Notes: generated from the letters alone by a model not told the origin. DNA of 64,000 nucleotides from JAFLCM01 sp964510955 (GCA_964510955.1 CAZEDW010000014.1:25633-89632), one strand, 5' to 3'; shown: positions 1 through 8,451, counted from the first letter of the stretch. Program-made: numbers and translations.

Positions 1-456
1 CTTGAGGTCGTCCTGGGCGTTGTTGCGGTCCGCCTGGGCCTGTGCCAGCTTGGCGTTGAGGTCGGCGATTTCCTTGTCCTTCGAGGCCAGCACCGACCAA
101 AGGGGGGCTGCGCCCTCGCCGAGCGACTTGGAGATCTTCTCCTTCAGGCCCTCGGGCGTCTCCTTGCGATTGCCGGTGACCAGCTTCATCGTGTCCGACA
201 GGCTCTGGTCGAGGTAGCGCACGGCGCCCTTGCCGCCGGCGGCCTGGGCCTGGCGCTTGATCTCCTCCCAGCGGTCGTCCTTCTCGTCGTCCCGGATCGC
301 CGCGGCGCGGTCGGACTTGGCGGTGTCCAGGTCGTTCCCGAGACGCTGGCTCTTGGCGAGGAAGACGACAAAGAGCACGAAGAATACAAGCGTGCCCAGC
401 GCGAACACAGTGATCGCGCTGAGCATGGGGACGCTGGCGCTGTTGCGTGAGGCCAT
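1..456 (-). CDS. Membrane-anchored coiled-coil protein (C-terminus off window)
   Basis: The reading frame runs from an ATG at 456 down to base 1 without a stop, giving 152 residues of a protein that continues outside the window. Residues about 9-34 form one hydrophobic helix, so the protein is probably held in the inner membrane by its N-terminus. The rest is highly charged (many K, D, E, Q and A) with heptad-like spacing near the edge, as in a coiled coil. Single-span coiled-coil proteins of this sort often precede an OmpA/MotB-like C-terminal domain in planctomycetes, but no such domain is visible here. Function is not assigned. Confidence 0.75.
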   Translation of the reverse strand, partial: MASRNSASVPMLSAITVFALGTLVFFVLFVVFLAKSQRLGNDLDTAKSDRAAAIRDDEKDDRWEEIKRQAQAAGGKGAVRYLDQSLSDTMKLVTGNRKETPEGLKEKISKSLGEGAAPLWSVLASKDKEIADLNAKLAQAQADRNNAQDDLK

Positions 457-618
457 CGAGAGCACTCCAAGGGCCGAACCGGTTTCCGGCGTCACCCGAC
501 CGGCCCGAGCGGGCCGTGGGGGGCGAAGAAGCGGCGCGGATCGAGGTACGAATATACGCCGAACCCGCCCGAGCGGATGCTCGGGTGACTGGGAGTGTCC
601 GTGAGGCGGGCGCGGCCG

Positions 619-1275
619 TCAACTGGGCGGGTTCGCTGTGCGATCGGGCGGGGGGCCGCCCCGTGCGATCAGATCACCCAGCACACCCGGGAGCAGGTCC
701 AGCTCCAGTTCGAACACCCGCGCCGCCAGGGCGTCCGGGGTATCGCCCGGGATCACCGGGCAGCGGCGCTGGGCCAGAATGACGCCCCGGTCGTACCGCC
801 CGTCGCACAGGTGAACGGTGCACCCGCTCTCGGCAGCGCCCGACGCCAGGACGGCCTCATGCACGTGATGCCCGTACATCCCCGGCCCCCCGAATGACGG
901 CAACAACGCAGGGTGGATGTTGACCACGCGGCCCTCGTACCCGGTGGGGATCGGCAAGAGGTGCAGGTACCCCGCCAGCACGACCCAGTCCGCTCTGGCC
1001 TCGCGGAGCATCGCTCCCAGCGAGTCAGGCGTTGCCGCGCGGGGATCGATCCGGCGCGTGGGGATTCCGCGCTCCCGCGCGAACGCTTCGCCCCGGCACG
1101 GACGCGAGGCGACCACGAGCACGACCTGCCCGGCAAACTCGCCGCGCGCTCGGCGCTCCACCAGGTTGACAAGCGTTCTCCCGGTCCCGGAAACAAACAC
1201 CGCCAGGCGTGAGCCGGGCAAAGTCTCTGCGGGCGCGTGTCCAGGTGGACCGCCCGGGTGCACCGACGGGTTCAT
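619..1275 (-). CDS. purN: Phosphoribosylglycinamide formyltransferase (GART)
   Basis: This enzyme transfers a formyl group from 10-formyl-THF to glycinamide ribonucleotide, step three of purine synthesis, in the cytoplasm. The 218 residues match the usual PurN length. The N-terminal SGTGRTLVNLVE corresponds to the phosphate-binding loop (SGxGxNxxxL). NIHPALLPSFGG carries the catalytic Asn and His, and HLCDGRYDRGVIL carries the downstream catalytic Asp. The ATG at 1275 overlaps the stop of the upstream STAS gene (ATGA), which argues for this start over the longer frame and for translational coupling. PurN is not normally linked to anti-sigma signalling, so the pairing may be incidental. Confidence 0.9.
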   Translation of the reverse strand: MNPSVHPGGPPGHAPAETLPGSRLAVFVSGTGRTLVNLVERRARGEFAGQVVLVVASRPCRGEAFARERGIPTRRIDPRAATPDSLGAMLREARADWVVLAGYLHLLPIPTGYEGRVVNIHPALLPSFGGPGMYGHHVHEAVLASGAAESGCTVHLCDGRYDRGVILAQRRCPVIPGDTPDALAARVFELELDLLPGVLGDLIARGGPPPDRTANPPS

Positions 1276-1631
1276 TTGACCTTCGCGATCGCACCGGCCT
1301 TGTCGGGCGCGATCTGCAGCAGGCGGTCGAGCTTGGTGAGGCGGACCAGGTCGTTCAGCGGCTTGCTCATCCCGAACATCGCCATCTTGCCGCCGCCGGT
1401 CTGGCACTGCTTGGTCATCGTGATGAGCATGCCCAGCCCCATGGACCCGAGCATGGTGACATCGGTGAAGTCCAGCACCAGCTTCCAGCCGCTCTTCTCG
1501 GCGGCCTTGGTGACCTCCGCCTGGATGATCGGCGATTCGCGCTGGCTGATGGACGGCGCCAGGAGCTTGGCGACCGCAACGCCGCCTTCGCTGGAGACGA
1601 GCACCATGCTGGCTTCTTGCTGGGTCATCAT
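1272..1631 (-). CDS. STAS-domain protein, anti-sigma factor antagonist type
   Basis: A 119-residue single-domain protein of the SpoIIAA/RsbV fold. The hydrophobic strand LVLDFTDVTM is followed by LGSMGLGMLI, whose Ser lies where anti-sigma antagonists are phosphorylated by their partner kinase. Such proteins act in partner-switching control of sigma factors or of phosphatases. No anti-sigma kinase or PP2C phosphatase gene is nearby. The frame starts with two ATG codons (1631 and 1628), and either could be used. Its stop overlaps the purN start by 4 bases, so the two are cotranscribed. Confidence 0.85.
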   Translation of the reverse strand: MMTQQEASMVLVSSEGGVAVAKLLAPSISQRESPIIQAEVTKAAEKSGWKLVLDFTDVTMLGSMGLGMLITMTKQCQTGGGKMAMFGMSKPLNDLVRLTKLDRLLQIAPDKAGAIAKVK

Positions 1632-1786
1632 TGAGGAGCGTATCCGCCCGCGCGGGCCCGGCCAAGTGGGATCGGCACGATGGCGCGGTTTCAGCAGCGA
1701 ATTCGGTGACTTGTGCTCAAACGGTCACCGGACGCCGCGGGCACGGACCTGCAAACCCGGGCACCGGGAACCTCGTACGCTGTGGT

Positions 1787-2350
1787 ATGACCACAGGCGC
1801 GCCCGCATCGCCCCAACTGGCCGAGTTCCAGGCACTTCCAAACCGCGAACTCGGCGCGAGGTACGCCCGCGGCATCGAGCGGATCGAACGCCGTCTGCTG
1901 GAGCTGACCGACGCCCAGCTTGACACGTTCTTTGCGCCCGAGGCGGGCGTTGGAAGGTGGTCGTGCCGGGTGCTGCTGGGGCATCTGGTCGATGCCGATA
2001 TGTCGTTCATTCACCGTATCCGGCGCGCCGTGGCCGAGGACCGCCCCGTTTTCAGCGTCTGGGACGAGAACGCCTTCATCGATTCGGGCCTGTACGGGGG
2101 ACCCGCCGGCGGAAAGGACAAGCCCGTCGCGGCGTTCGTCGCTGTCCTGCACACCCTGCGGCGCTGGCACGCCGAGTGGATGGGGACGCTCACCGACGCC
2201 CAGTGGGCCCGGGCCGGGCTTCACCCTGAGCGGGGCGAGCAATCTGTGCGGGTGATCATGAACTACGCGACATGGCACCTGGAGCATCACGCCTGGTTCC
2301 TGTCGCGGAAGCTGGAAAGGCTGCTGGGACCGCGCCCGCAGGAACCGTAG
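1787..2350 (+). CDS. DinB/YfiT-fold metal-binding protein
   Basis: 187 residues starting at the ATG at 1787; the open frame continues upstream but loses protein-like composition. The pattern fits the DinB four-helix family of putative metal-dependent transferases: a His in LLGHLVDAD in the second helix, and MNYATWHLEHHAWFL near the C-terminus with the spaced histidines that complete the metal triad. In other bacteria these proteins act as thiol-dependent S-transferases (bacillithiol or mycothiol) or damage-response proteins; the substrate here cannot be inferred. It stands alone between the divergent STAS-purN pair and an ABC ATPase gene. Confidence 0.8.
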   Translation: MTTGAPASPQLAEFQALPNRELGARYARGIERIERRLLELTDAQLDTFFAPEAGVGRWSCRVLLGHLVDADMSFIHRIRRAVAEDRPVFSVWDENAFIDSGLYGGPAGGKDKPVAAFVAVLHTLRRWHAEWMGTLTDAQWARAGLHPERGEQSVRVIMNYATWHLEHHAWFLSRKLERLLGPRPQEP

Positions 2351-2453
2351 CCCGCGCCGGCGCCGCGAACACGCCGCCGTTCGGTGGTAGCCTTGTCCGG
2401 CCGGCGCTCCCTCGCGCCCTTGTACCCGAGCGAGACCCTCCAGACCCACGCCC

Positions 2454-3551
2454 GTGCCCGCACCGCTGCTCACCATCGATGACCTGGCCGTCACCTTCGT
2501 AGGGCCGGGCGGCGCGACGACCCGAGCGGTCGACGGCGTGCGGCTCAGCGTGCACCCGCGCCAGACGCTGGCGGTGGTGGGGGAGTCAGGCTGCGGCAAG
2601 AGCGTGACCGCGATGAGCGTCATGCGCCTGAACCCGGTGCCGCCGGCGCGATACGAACGCGGGCGCATCCTGTACCAGCCGTCGGACGATCCGGGCGCGG
2701 CGCCCGTCGATCTGCTGAAGCTCCCAGAAAAAAAGCTCCGCTCCTACCGCGGCGGACAGGTCGCCATGATCTTCCAGGAGCCGATGACGAGCCTCAATCC
2801 GGTGTACACCGTCGGCGAGCAAATCGTCGAGGCCGTGCTTCTGCACCAGCCGGTGCGCACCGAGCAGGCCTGGGAAGTTGCGGCGCGGGCCATGACCGAC
2901 GTGGGCATCTCCGACGCGCGGGCCCGCATGGGCGCCTATCCCCACGAGTTCAGCGGCGGCATGCGCCAGCGCGTGATGATCGCGATGGCGCTGGCCTGCG
3001 GTCCACGGCTGTTGCTGGCCGACGAGCCGACGACGGCGCTCGACGTGACGATCCAGGCCCAGATCCTCGCGCTGCTCAAGGAGCTGCAGCGGACCCGCGG
3101 GCTTGGGATCATGCTGATTACGCACGCGCTGGGCGTGGTGGCCGAGAACGCCGACACGGTGTGCGTCATGTACGCCGGGCGGGTGGTCGAGTACGCGACG
3201 GTGCCCGAGCTGTTCCGCCGCCCCATGCACCCCTACACCAGGGCGCTCCTGAAGTGCATCCCGAGCGTCCACGAGCGCCGCGCGCGACTTGAAACGGTGC
3301 GTGAGCTGATGGACGACCCGCGTGAGTTTGAGCCTCTCGCGCACGGACTTCCCGACGGCACACGCCCGTGGTGGCCGGCGCACGCCGTGCCGAGCGATCT
3401 CGCCCCGGGGGCGACATCGAAGCTCGCGGAGGTGGGGCCCGGTCACTGGGTCGCGTTGTGGCGCACCGCCGCCGCCGCCGATCTGCCCGAGCGGTTCCCA
3501 GACCTGGATTTCAGTCGTGAAAGCGCCGGCCGCGCCGCGACCGCGGCGTGA
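2454..3551 (+). CDS. Peptide-type ABC transporter ATP-binding protein (OppD/DppD family)
   Basis: 365 residues from a GTG at 2454. It has a complete nucleotide-binding domain: Walker A GESGCGKS, Q-loop IFQEPMTSLNP, signature FSGGMRQR, Walker B LLLADEPTTALD, then the oligopeptide-type C-terminal motif HPYTRALLKCIPS. It would energise import of peptides, nickel or similar solutes. It is unusual in two ways. No permease, binding protein or second ATPase lies beside it. The switch region reads ITHALGVV where the family usually has ITHDLGVV. The C-terminal extension of about 60 residues (HGLPDGTRPWW onward) is longer than in E. coli DppD. Confidence 0.87.
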   Translation: MPAPLLTIDDLAVTFVGPGGATTRAVDGVRLSVHPRQTLAVVGESGCGKSVTAMSVMRLNPVPPARYERGRILYQPSDDPGAAPVDLLKLPEKKLRSYRGGQVAMIFQEPMTSLNPVYTVGEQIVEAVLLHQPVRTEQAWEVAARAMTDVGISDARARMGAYPHEFSGGMRQRVMIAMALACGPRLLLADEPTTALDVTIQAQILALLKELQRTRGLGIMLITHALGVVAENADTVCVMYAGRVVEYATVPELFRRPMHPYTRALLKCIPSVHERRARLETVRELMDDPREFEPLAHGLPDGTRPWWPAHAVPSDLAPGATSKLAEVGPGHWVALWRTAAAADLPERFPDLDFSRESAGRAATAA

Positions 3552-3615
3552 GCGGATCGCCAGCCCCGTCGTCGATTCAGCCCTTTGTCCCCTCCGTCCC
3601 TGCGCGTTCGATCGA

Positions 3616-4779
3616 TCACGGAAGCAAGACCCGCATCCGCTCGACCGCGGCCCGGATGGTCTCGAGTTTCTTGCAGAAGGCGAATCGCACCCACCGGCTG
3701 CCCTCGGCGCGGTCCTCGTAGAACACGCTGGGTGGGATGGCCGCCACGCCCACTTTCTCGATCAGGTGTTTCACCAGCGCCACATCGCCCTCCAGCCCCA
3801 GCCGGCGCGACACATTGGAGTGCCGGGCGTAGATGAAGTAGCCGCCCTGGGGGGTGGCGAACTCGAAGCCCAGCTCACGGAGCGCCGCGGCCAGCACGTC
3901 GCGACGCTCGACGAACGCCGCCCGGTTTTTCGCAAAGAACTCAGGAGGCGAGGCCAGCGCCGCCACCGCGGCGTGCTGCATCGGCGTGCTGACGGCGAAC
4001 GTCAGGAACTGGTGCGCCGAGCGGATGGCCCTGGTGAGTTCCGGCGGCGCCACGGCCCAGCCGATCTTCCACCCTGTCAGGCTGAACGTCTTGCCCAGCG
4101 AACTCAGGGTGACCGTGCGTTCGGCCATGCCCGGCAGCGAGGCGAAACGGACGTGGCTGCCGGTGTAAACGAGCTGCTCGTACACCTCGTCGCTGATCAC
4201 GACCAGCCCGTGGCGCTGGGCGACCCGCGCCACCGCGCCGAGTTCCTCACCGGTAAACACGCGCCCCGTGGGGTTGTGCGGCGTATTGACGATGATCGCC
4301 CTGGTGCGTGCCGTCACTGCGCGGTCCAGGGCCGATTCGTCGATCTCGAAGCGGGGCCCGCGCAGCGTGACGAACCTTGGCGTGGCCCCGGCCATGGCCA
4401 GGCAGGCTCGGTAGCTGTCGTAATAGGGCTCAAAGAGCACCACTTCGTCGCCGGGGTTCAGCAGCCCGATGAGCGTGGCGGCGATGGCCTCGGTGCACCC
4501 GGCGGTAACGGTAATCTGCGTGTCGGGGTCGATTCCCAGCCCGGAGTCCCGCAGAAATGCCCCCGAGATGGCACGATTCAACTCCGGGACTCCAGCCATC
4601 CTGGCGTACTGGGCGTGCCCGGCGTTGATGGCGTCGATCGCTGCTTTTTTGACGTGGTCCGGGCCGTCAAAGTCTGGGAAACCCTGGGCGAGGTTTACCG
4701 CGCCGTGCTCGAGCGCGAGCCTGGAAATCTCGGTGAAAATGGTGGTACCGAACGGGATAAGGGCGGCGTTGGCGAGCAT
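3616..4779 (-). CDS. Class I/II PLP-dependent aminotransferase (kynurenine/methionine aminotransferase-like)
   Basis: 387 residues of fold-type I aminotransferase. LAQGFPDFDGP near the N-terminus, VTAGCTEAI, NTPHNPTGRVF (cofactor-binding Asn and Pro) and SSLGKTFSLTGWKIGW (Schiff-base Lys) occur in the family order, and the C-terminal VRFAFCK holds the substrate carboxylate Arg. The QGFPDFDGP start is typical of the kynurenine-oxoglutarate/methionine aminotransferase (YbdL, CCBL) branch. The likely role is amino-acid to 2-oxoacid transamination in the cytoplasm; the preferred substrate cannot be told from sequence. It is monocistronic and divergent from the following secreted-protein genes. 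Confidence 0.88.
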   Translation of the reverse strand: MLANAALIPFGTTIFTEISRLALEHGAVNLAQGFPDFDGPDHVKKAAIDAINAGHAQYARMAGVPELNRAISGAFLRDSGLGIDPDTQITVTAGCTEAIAATLIGLLNPGDEVVLFEPYYDSYRACLAMAGATPRFVTLRGPRFEIDESALDRAVTARTRAIIVNTPHNPTGRVFTGEELGAVARVAQRHGLVVISDEVYEQLVYTGSHVRFASLPGMAERTVTLSSLGKTFSLTGWKIGWAVAPPELTRAIRSAHQFLTFAVSTPMQHAAVAALASPPEFFAKNRAAFVERRDVLAAALRELGFEFATPQGGYFIYARHSNVSRRLGLEGDVALVKHLIEKVGVAAIPPSVFYEDRAEGSRWVRFAFCKKLETIRAAVERMRVLLP

Positions 4780-5036
4780 CTCGGCAGCCTATCCCATGCC
4801 GAGGGGCCGGGAGGATCATGGAAATATTGGACTGGCGGGTCCGCATCCGAGCGGTGTGGGCGGAGGCGTGCCGTGAAATTGGCGCCTTTCCGGGGTGTCA
4901 AGTGGAATTCTCTTCGCCAGGCCAGTTTTTCGCCGTAGAATGAGGGTGGAGACATGGAAGTGGAATCCCTTTGCGCTTGGTGGGATTCCTGCGCGGTAAC
5001 GGATTTTTCCTACCGAAAAATCTGGGCGCGATCTCC
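4780..5036. other. Gene-free upstream region between divergent genes
   Basis: No credible gene is seen. The stretch is less GC-rich than its surroundings and holds two perfect inverted repeats (listed separately) just before the promoter-like hexamers of the secreted-protein gene at 5211. It must also contain the promoter of the aminotransferase that reads leftwards, but no clear hexamers for it were identified. Confidence 0.5.
4962..5022. promoter_or_regulatory. Two perfect inverted repeats upstream of a promoter
   Basis: The first pair is GGAATCCC at 4962-4969 and GGGATTCC at 4982-4989, with a 12-base spacer. The second is GATTTTTC at 5002-5009 and GAAAAATC at 5015-5022, with a 5-base loop. 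Both lie within 80 bp upstream of the -35-like box at 5037. They could be operator sites for a dimeric regulator; the second could also form a small hairpin. Neither is followed by a T-run, so a terminator is unlikely. Confidence 0.4.
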
Positions 5037-5064
5037 TTGCCTTCTCCGAAACCGGGTGTATATT
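5037..5064 (+). promoter_or_regulatory. Promoter-like hexamers for the 5211 gene
   Basis: TTGCCT (5037-5042) and TATATT (5059-5064) are 16 bases apart. The same arrangement, with partly identical bases, is found before the paralogue at 6331. The predicted leader is about 140 bases. Confidence 0.5.
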
Positions 5065-5210
5065 CAGGACAAGTAGGAGGGAAGTTGGGGAAGGAACACG
5101 TCTCTCCCCCCCGGCTTCCGTGCTTGGTTCGTGCCTTGATCGTCGTGCGCCCAATGTCCCCGGGCGGCGTCGTTTGGGGCCGCGTTGTTCGCAGCATGAG
5201 GAGTAGGGAT

Positions 5211-5963
5211 ATGCGTCACATCATCGTTGCCTCGTTGGTCCTCGCCGCCGCTGGATCCGCTCAGGCGGGCTACAGCAGCCTCTTTGACATGCAGGTCGAC
5301 TTCAACGGTCAGGCCTGGGTCATGAGCCAGTACCCCAATGACTGGTCGTCTCGCGTGAACGAGAACGGCGACACGGTCATCCACGGTCAGTCCGTCTGCT
5401 TCCAGGATGCCGGCGGCAACTGGATGGGCATGACTTATGACCTGATCATCGGGAGCACCGACAACACCCGCGGGAACCCGATCTCTTCGATCAGCTCGAG
5501 CTTCACCCTGACCAACGCGTTCCCGGTGACCAACACCTTCACGGTGACCGCCTCGTTGCCCATCACCATTCCGTTCCCCGCCACGCTGATGCGCGGCTCG
5601 TTCTCGGGCTCGGTGATCGACAACTCCGCCGGTCAGAACGGCGCGACCATCGCCGCGGTCGCCGGCGGCTCGATGTACGAGGCCCTGCTCGACGGCGGCA
5701 CGGTCCGCACGCTGCGGAACGACCCCTTCTCGGTCTCCGCCGCCGGCGGCTCGACCGCGTCGATCCCGACCCAGAACTTCGGCGTCCCCGCCTTCGAGGC
5801 CGGCCCCGCCGCGGCTGCCACCATCGGCATCCGCAACACGTTCACCCTCACCGCCGACGACTCGGCGACCAACAGCTCGACCTTCATCATCCAGGTGCCG
5901 GCCCCCGGCGTCGCGGGTGTCGCGGGTCTGGCCGGCCTGGTCGGCCTCCGTCGCCGCCGCTGA
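5211..5963 (+). CDS. Secreted protein with PEP-CTERM-like sorting tail (paralogue A)
   Basis: 250 residues starting at the ATG at 5211, preceded by GAGGAGTAGGG. A signal peptide (MRHIIVASLVLAAAGSAQA) is cleaved after AQA. The middle is low in charge and rich in S, T, N, G and A, as expected for an extracellular beta-sandwich. The C-terminus reads VPAPG, then a hydrophobic stretch of about 15 residues, then RRRR, the Phycisphaerae version of the PEP-CTERM signal recognised by exosortase-type enzymes. It resembles the next gene along its whole second half (GSVIDNSxxxxGA, TIGIRNTFTLTADDS), so the two are a tandem duplication. Function unknown; probably a surface or matrix protein. Confidence 0.85.
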   Translation: MRHIIVASLVLAAAGSAQAGYSSLFDMQVDFNGQAWVMSQYPNDWSSRVNENGDTVIHGQSVCFQDAGGNWMGMTYDLIIGSTDNTRGNPISSISSSFTLTNAFPVTNTFTVTASLPITIPFPATLMRGSFSGSVIDNSAGQNGATIAAVAGGSMYEALLDGGTVRTLRNDPFSVSAAGGSTASIPTQNFGVPAFEAGPAAAATIGIRNTFTLTADDSATNSSTFIIQVPAPGVAGVAGLAGLVGLRRRR

Positions 5964-6050
5964 TACGGATCCTCAGGGCCTGATTTGCCGCTGGGGACAA
6001 AAAACTTTTTCAGTGAGCGGTATCGGCCCGCATTCGCTTGAAGACCAAGC

Positions 6051-6104
6051 GCCCCGCCGGTAAGTCTTTGTAAATCAAGGACTTATCGGTGGGCTTTTGT
6101 TTTT
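6051..6104 (+). terminator. Intrinsic terminator after the 5211 gene
   Basis: A long imperfect hairpin (arms about 6051-6070 and 6076-6094; the core TAAGTC pairs with GACTTA) is followed directly by CTTTTGTTTTTG. The stem plus U-tract is typical of Rho-independent termination and separates the two paralogous genes into single-gene units. Confidence 0.85.
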
Positions 6105-6176
6105 GTCTGACCCTGATGTCGGCTCCATGATCGGATTACGTTTGGGTAATCGGCCGATCGGAGTCCGGAATCTCGC

Positions 6177-6204
6177 TTGCTCGCCAGAGAATCCGGTGCA
6201 TATT
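6177..6204 (+). promoter_or_regulatory. Promoter-like hexamers for the 6331 gene
   Basis: TTGCTC (6177-6182) and CATATT (6199-6204) are 16 bases apart. Around the -10 box, GGTGCATATTCA matches GGTGTATATTCA of the 5211 promoter at all but one position, so the regulatory region was duplicated with the gene. The leader is about 120 bases. Confidence 0.5.
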
Positions 6205-6330
6205 CATGGTGTCCGTTTGGCTCGGGGACAATAGAGCCCGGCGGACCTTCCCTGAGGGGATGACATCATCTGGACCGCTGGATAGGAACCGGTGGTTCAC
6301 CTCAGACACGTCCAGTTGAGGGAGAGACTT

Positions 6331-7041
6331 ATGCGTCGCATCACAAGCTTCATCGCTCCTGCCGTTGTTTTGGCTGCCGCCTCGAGCTCGTTCGCCGGCG
6401 CTCTGCCCGCGTTCAACTATGAGCTCAGCGTCGGTGGCGCGCCGGTCTACAGCACCGCCGCGTTCCCGGGCACCTGGTCGGCGGTTCCGCAGGGCGGCAA
6501 CGCCTGGCTCGTGCAGGGCTCGTACGCCACCGGCGCGTTCAGCTTCGACTTCCAGCTCACGCTGAAGTCGGACCCGTTCTGCACCTCGAACTTCAATCTC
6601 ACCAATACCAGCGGGGCGCTTGGTCTGTATTCCACCTCGCTGACCGTGGCCGTCACTCCGGTGGCGGCCCCTAGCAGTTACCAGGGCGGCATCTCGGGTT
6701 CGATCACCGACAACTCGACGAACTTCGATGGCGCCCTGCTTACCGCCGTTCCCGGCGCGTTCTACACCTCGCTGATTGACGGGGTGCCGTTCCATGTCGA
6801 GTACCCCAGCGGGTCCTCGATCGCTGAGCCCTTCGGCGGCCTCACCGCTGACATCCCCGCCGCCAACTACGGTGGCGCGGGCGGCCCCGCGGTCGTCGGC
6901 AGCATCGGCATCCGGAACGATTTCAGCCTCACCGCTGACGACAGCGTTGGCATGATCTCCCGCTTCGACATCGTCCCCGCCCCCGGCGCTGCGTCGATGC
7001 TCGGCCTCGCGGGTCTCGTCGGCCTCCGCCGCCGCCGCTAA
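6331..7041 (+). CDS. Secreted protein with PEP-CTERM-like sorting tail (paralogue B)
   Basis: 236 residues from the ATG at 6331, with GAGGGAGAG upstream; the frame is open for 13 further codons that do not look coding. It has a signal peptide (hydrophobic residues 7-22, ending SSSFAG), a Ser/Thr/Asn/Gly-rich body and the tail VPAPGAASMLGLAGLVGLRR followed by two more Arg. The body shares GSITDNSxxxDGALLTAV and GSIGIRNDFSLTADDS with paralogue A, 367 bp upstream. It is an exported, probably surface-anchored protein of unknown function. Between the two genes lie only the terminator of A and the promoter of B. Confidence 0.85.
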   Translation: MRRITSFIAPAVVLAAASSSFAGALPAFNYELSVGGAPVYSTAAFPGTWSAVPQGGNAWLVQGSYATGAFSFDFQLTLKSDPFCTSNFNLTNTSGALGLYSTSLTVAVTPVAAPSSYQGGISGSITDNSTNFDGALLTAVPGAFYTSLIDGVPFHVEYPSGSSIAEPFGGLTADIPAANYGGAGGPAVVGSIGIRNDFSLTADDSVGMISRFDIVPAPGAASMLGLAGLVGLRRRR

Positions 7042-7192
7042 TCGAGTCACTTTGAAGTCCGCCGCGCTCGGGTCTGTTCGACCGCCCGCGGTACGACCAC
7101 GGAAACAGACGGTATTCCCTTGGCGAGCTGGCTTCGGCGCAGTGCGCCGGTGACCCAAGGCCGTCCACTTCCCATCTCCACTGCACTGCGTG

Positions 7193-7227
7193 AAACGGGC
7201 ACCGCTTGGTAGCCCGTTTTATTTTTT
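7193..7227 (+). terminator. Intrinsic terminator after the 6331 gene
   Basis: A perfect 8-bp stem (AAACGGGC at 7193-7200, GCCCGTTT at 7212-7219) with an 11-base loop is followed by TATTTTTTG. It lies about 150 bases after the stop codon of paralogue B. Confidence 0.85.
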
Positions 7228-7441
7228 GCCCGCCCTTGGCCGGTGATTGGTCGGAGGGTCCGCGTCCGTCCAGGGCCTCCGCACCGCCGCAGTGTCGACG
7301 CCGTCGGGCTCACAAGTCTGAGCATGTTCATGGAATCATTCCAGGCCCCGCGCCGGCGCACGCCTGCGGAGCGCGCCCGCTATGATTCCAACCCATTTTT
7401 TCATCGCACCAAGACACACAACGCCGTATCGAGGAGTCCCC
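7228..7441. other. Leader region of mdh
   Basis: No gene is seen in this stretch. TATGAT at about 7380-7385 could be a -10 box for mdh, but no convincing -35 box is in register. GAGGAG just before 7442 is the mdh ribosome binding site. Confidence 0.35.
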
Positions 7442-8410
7442 ATGCGTCGCGCGAAGATCTCGATCATCGGAGCCGGGAACGTCGGAGCCACCTGCGCCCA
7501 CTGGGCCGCCGCCAAGGAGTTGGGCGACATCGTGCTGCTGGACATCCCCGACCGCGTCGGCGTGGCCCAGGGCAAGGCCCTGGACCTCGCCTGCTGCGCC
7601 CCCATCGAGCGATTCGACGCCCGCATCACCGGCACCAGCGACTACCGCGACATCGAGAACTCCGACGTGGTGGTGGTGACCGCCGGCATGCCGCGCAAGC
7701 CCGGCATGAGCCGCGACGACTTGATCCAGACCAACGTGACGATCGTCAAGAGCGTGTGCGAGCAGATCAAGAAGTACGCCCCGCAGTCGATGGTCATCGT
7801 CGTCAGCAACCCGCTGGACGCGATGGTCTACACGGCGTGGAAGGTCACCGGCTTCCCCACCGGCCGCATCATGGGCCAGGCCGGCGCCCTCGACGTTGCC
7901 CGATTCCGCGAGTTCATCGCCATGGAGCTGGGCGTCAGTGTCGAGGACATCAGCGCGCTGCTACTGGGTGGACACGGCGACGACATGGTCCCCCTGCCCC
8001 GCCTCACCAGCGTCCACGGGATCCCGCTGACCGACCTGCTCTCCCCCGAGAAGATCGCCGCCTGCACCGAGCGAGCCAAGGTCGGCGGCGGCGAAATCGT
8101 CAAGCTCATGGGCACCAGCGCCTACTACGCCCCGGCGTCCGGCACCATCCAGATGGTCGAGGCCATCGTAAAGGACAAGAAGCGGATCATCCCCTCCGCC
8201 GCGTACTGCGAGGACGAGTTCGGGATCGCCCCGGGTCAGAAGGGCAAGGGCTACTTCGTCGGTGTCCCGGCCCTGCTCGGCAAGAACGGCGTCGAACGCA
8301 TCATCACCTTCAAGATGACCGCCGACGAGCAGAAGCTGATGGACGAGTCTGTCAGCCACGTGAAGGACCTCGTCAAGGTCGTGTGCAACTTGTTCCCTGA
8401 ACTCAAGTGA
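7442..8410 (+). CDS. mdh: NAD-dependent malate dehydrogenase (LDH-like type)
   Basis: 322 residues starting at the ATG at 7442, which has GAGGAG upstream; the frame is open for 20 earlier codons. It interconverts malate and oxaloacetate in the TCA cycle. The N-terminal GAGNVGATCA binds NAD. TAGMPRKPGMSRDDL carries the Arg that discriminates malate from lactate. VSNPLDAM and LGGHGDDMVPL (catalytic His) are in the expected order. The length and MGQAGALDVARF fit the LDH-like, tetramer-type malate dehydrogenases of Chlorobi, Bacteroidetes and Planctomycetes rather than the E. coli type. Confidence 0.95.
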   Translation: MRRAKISIIGAGNVGATCAHWAAAKELGDIVLLDIPDRVGVAQGKALDLACCAPIERFDARITGTSDYRDIENSDVVVVTAGMPRKPGMSRDDLIQTNVTIVKSVCEQIKKYAPQSMVIVVSNPLDAMVYTAWKVTGFPTGRIMGQAGALDVARFREFIAMELGVSVEDISALLLGGHGDDMVPLPRLTSVHGIPLTDLLSPEKIAACTERAKVGGGEIVKLMGTSAYYAPASGTIQMVEAIVKDKKRIIPSAAYCEDEFGIAPGQKGKGYFVGVPALLGKNGVERIITFKMTADEQKLMDESVSHVKDLVKVVCNLFPELK

Positions 8411-8451
8411 CGGATTTGTTGACCCGGCTGCCCACAGCTCTGCGCTCTTGA

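Noticed and set aside
619..1665. Long version of purN starting at 1665
   Set aside because: Its first 130 residues are the STAS gene in the wrong frame; the ATG at 1275 with ATGA coupling is better.
3322..4938. 538-codon open frame over the ABC and aminotransferase genes
   Set aside because: It crosses two real genes in another frame or strand and has no domain or start signal.
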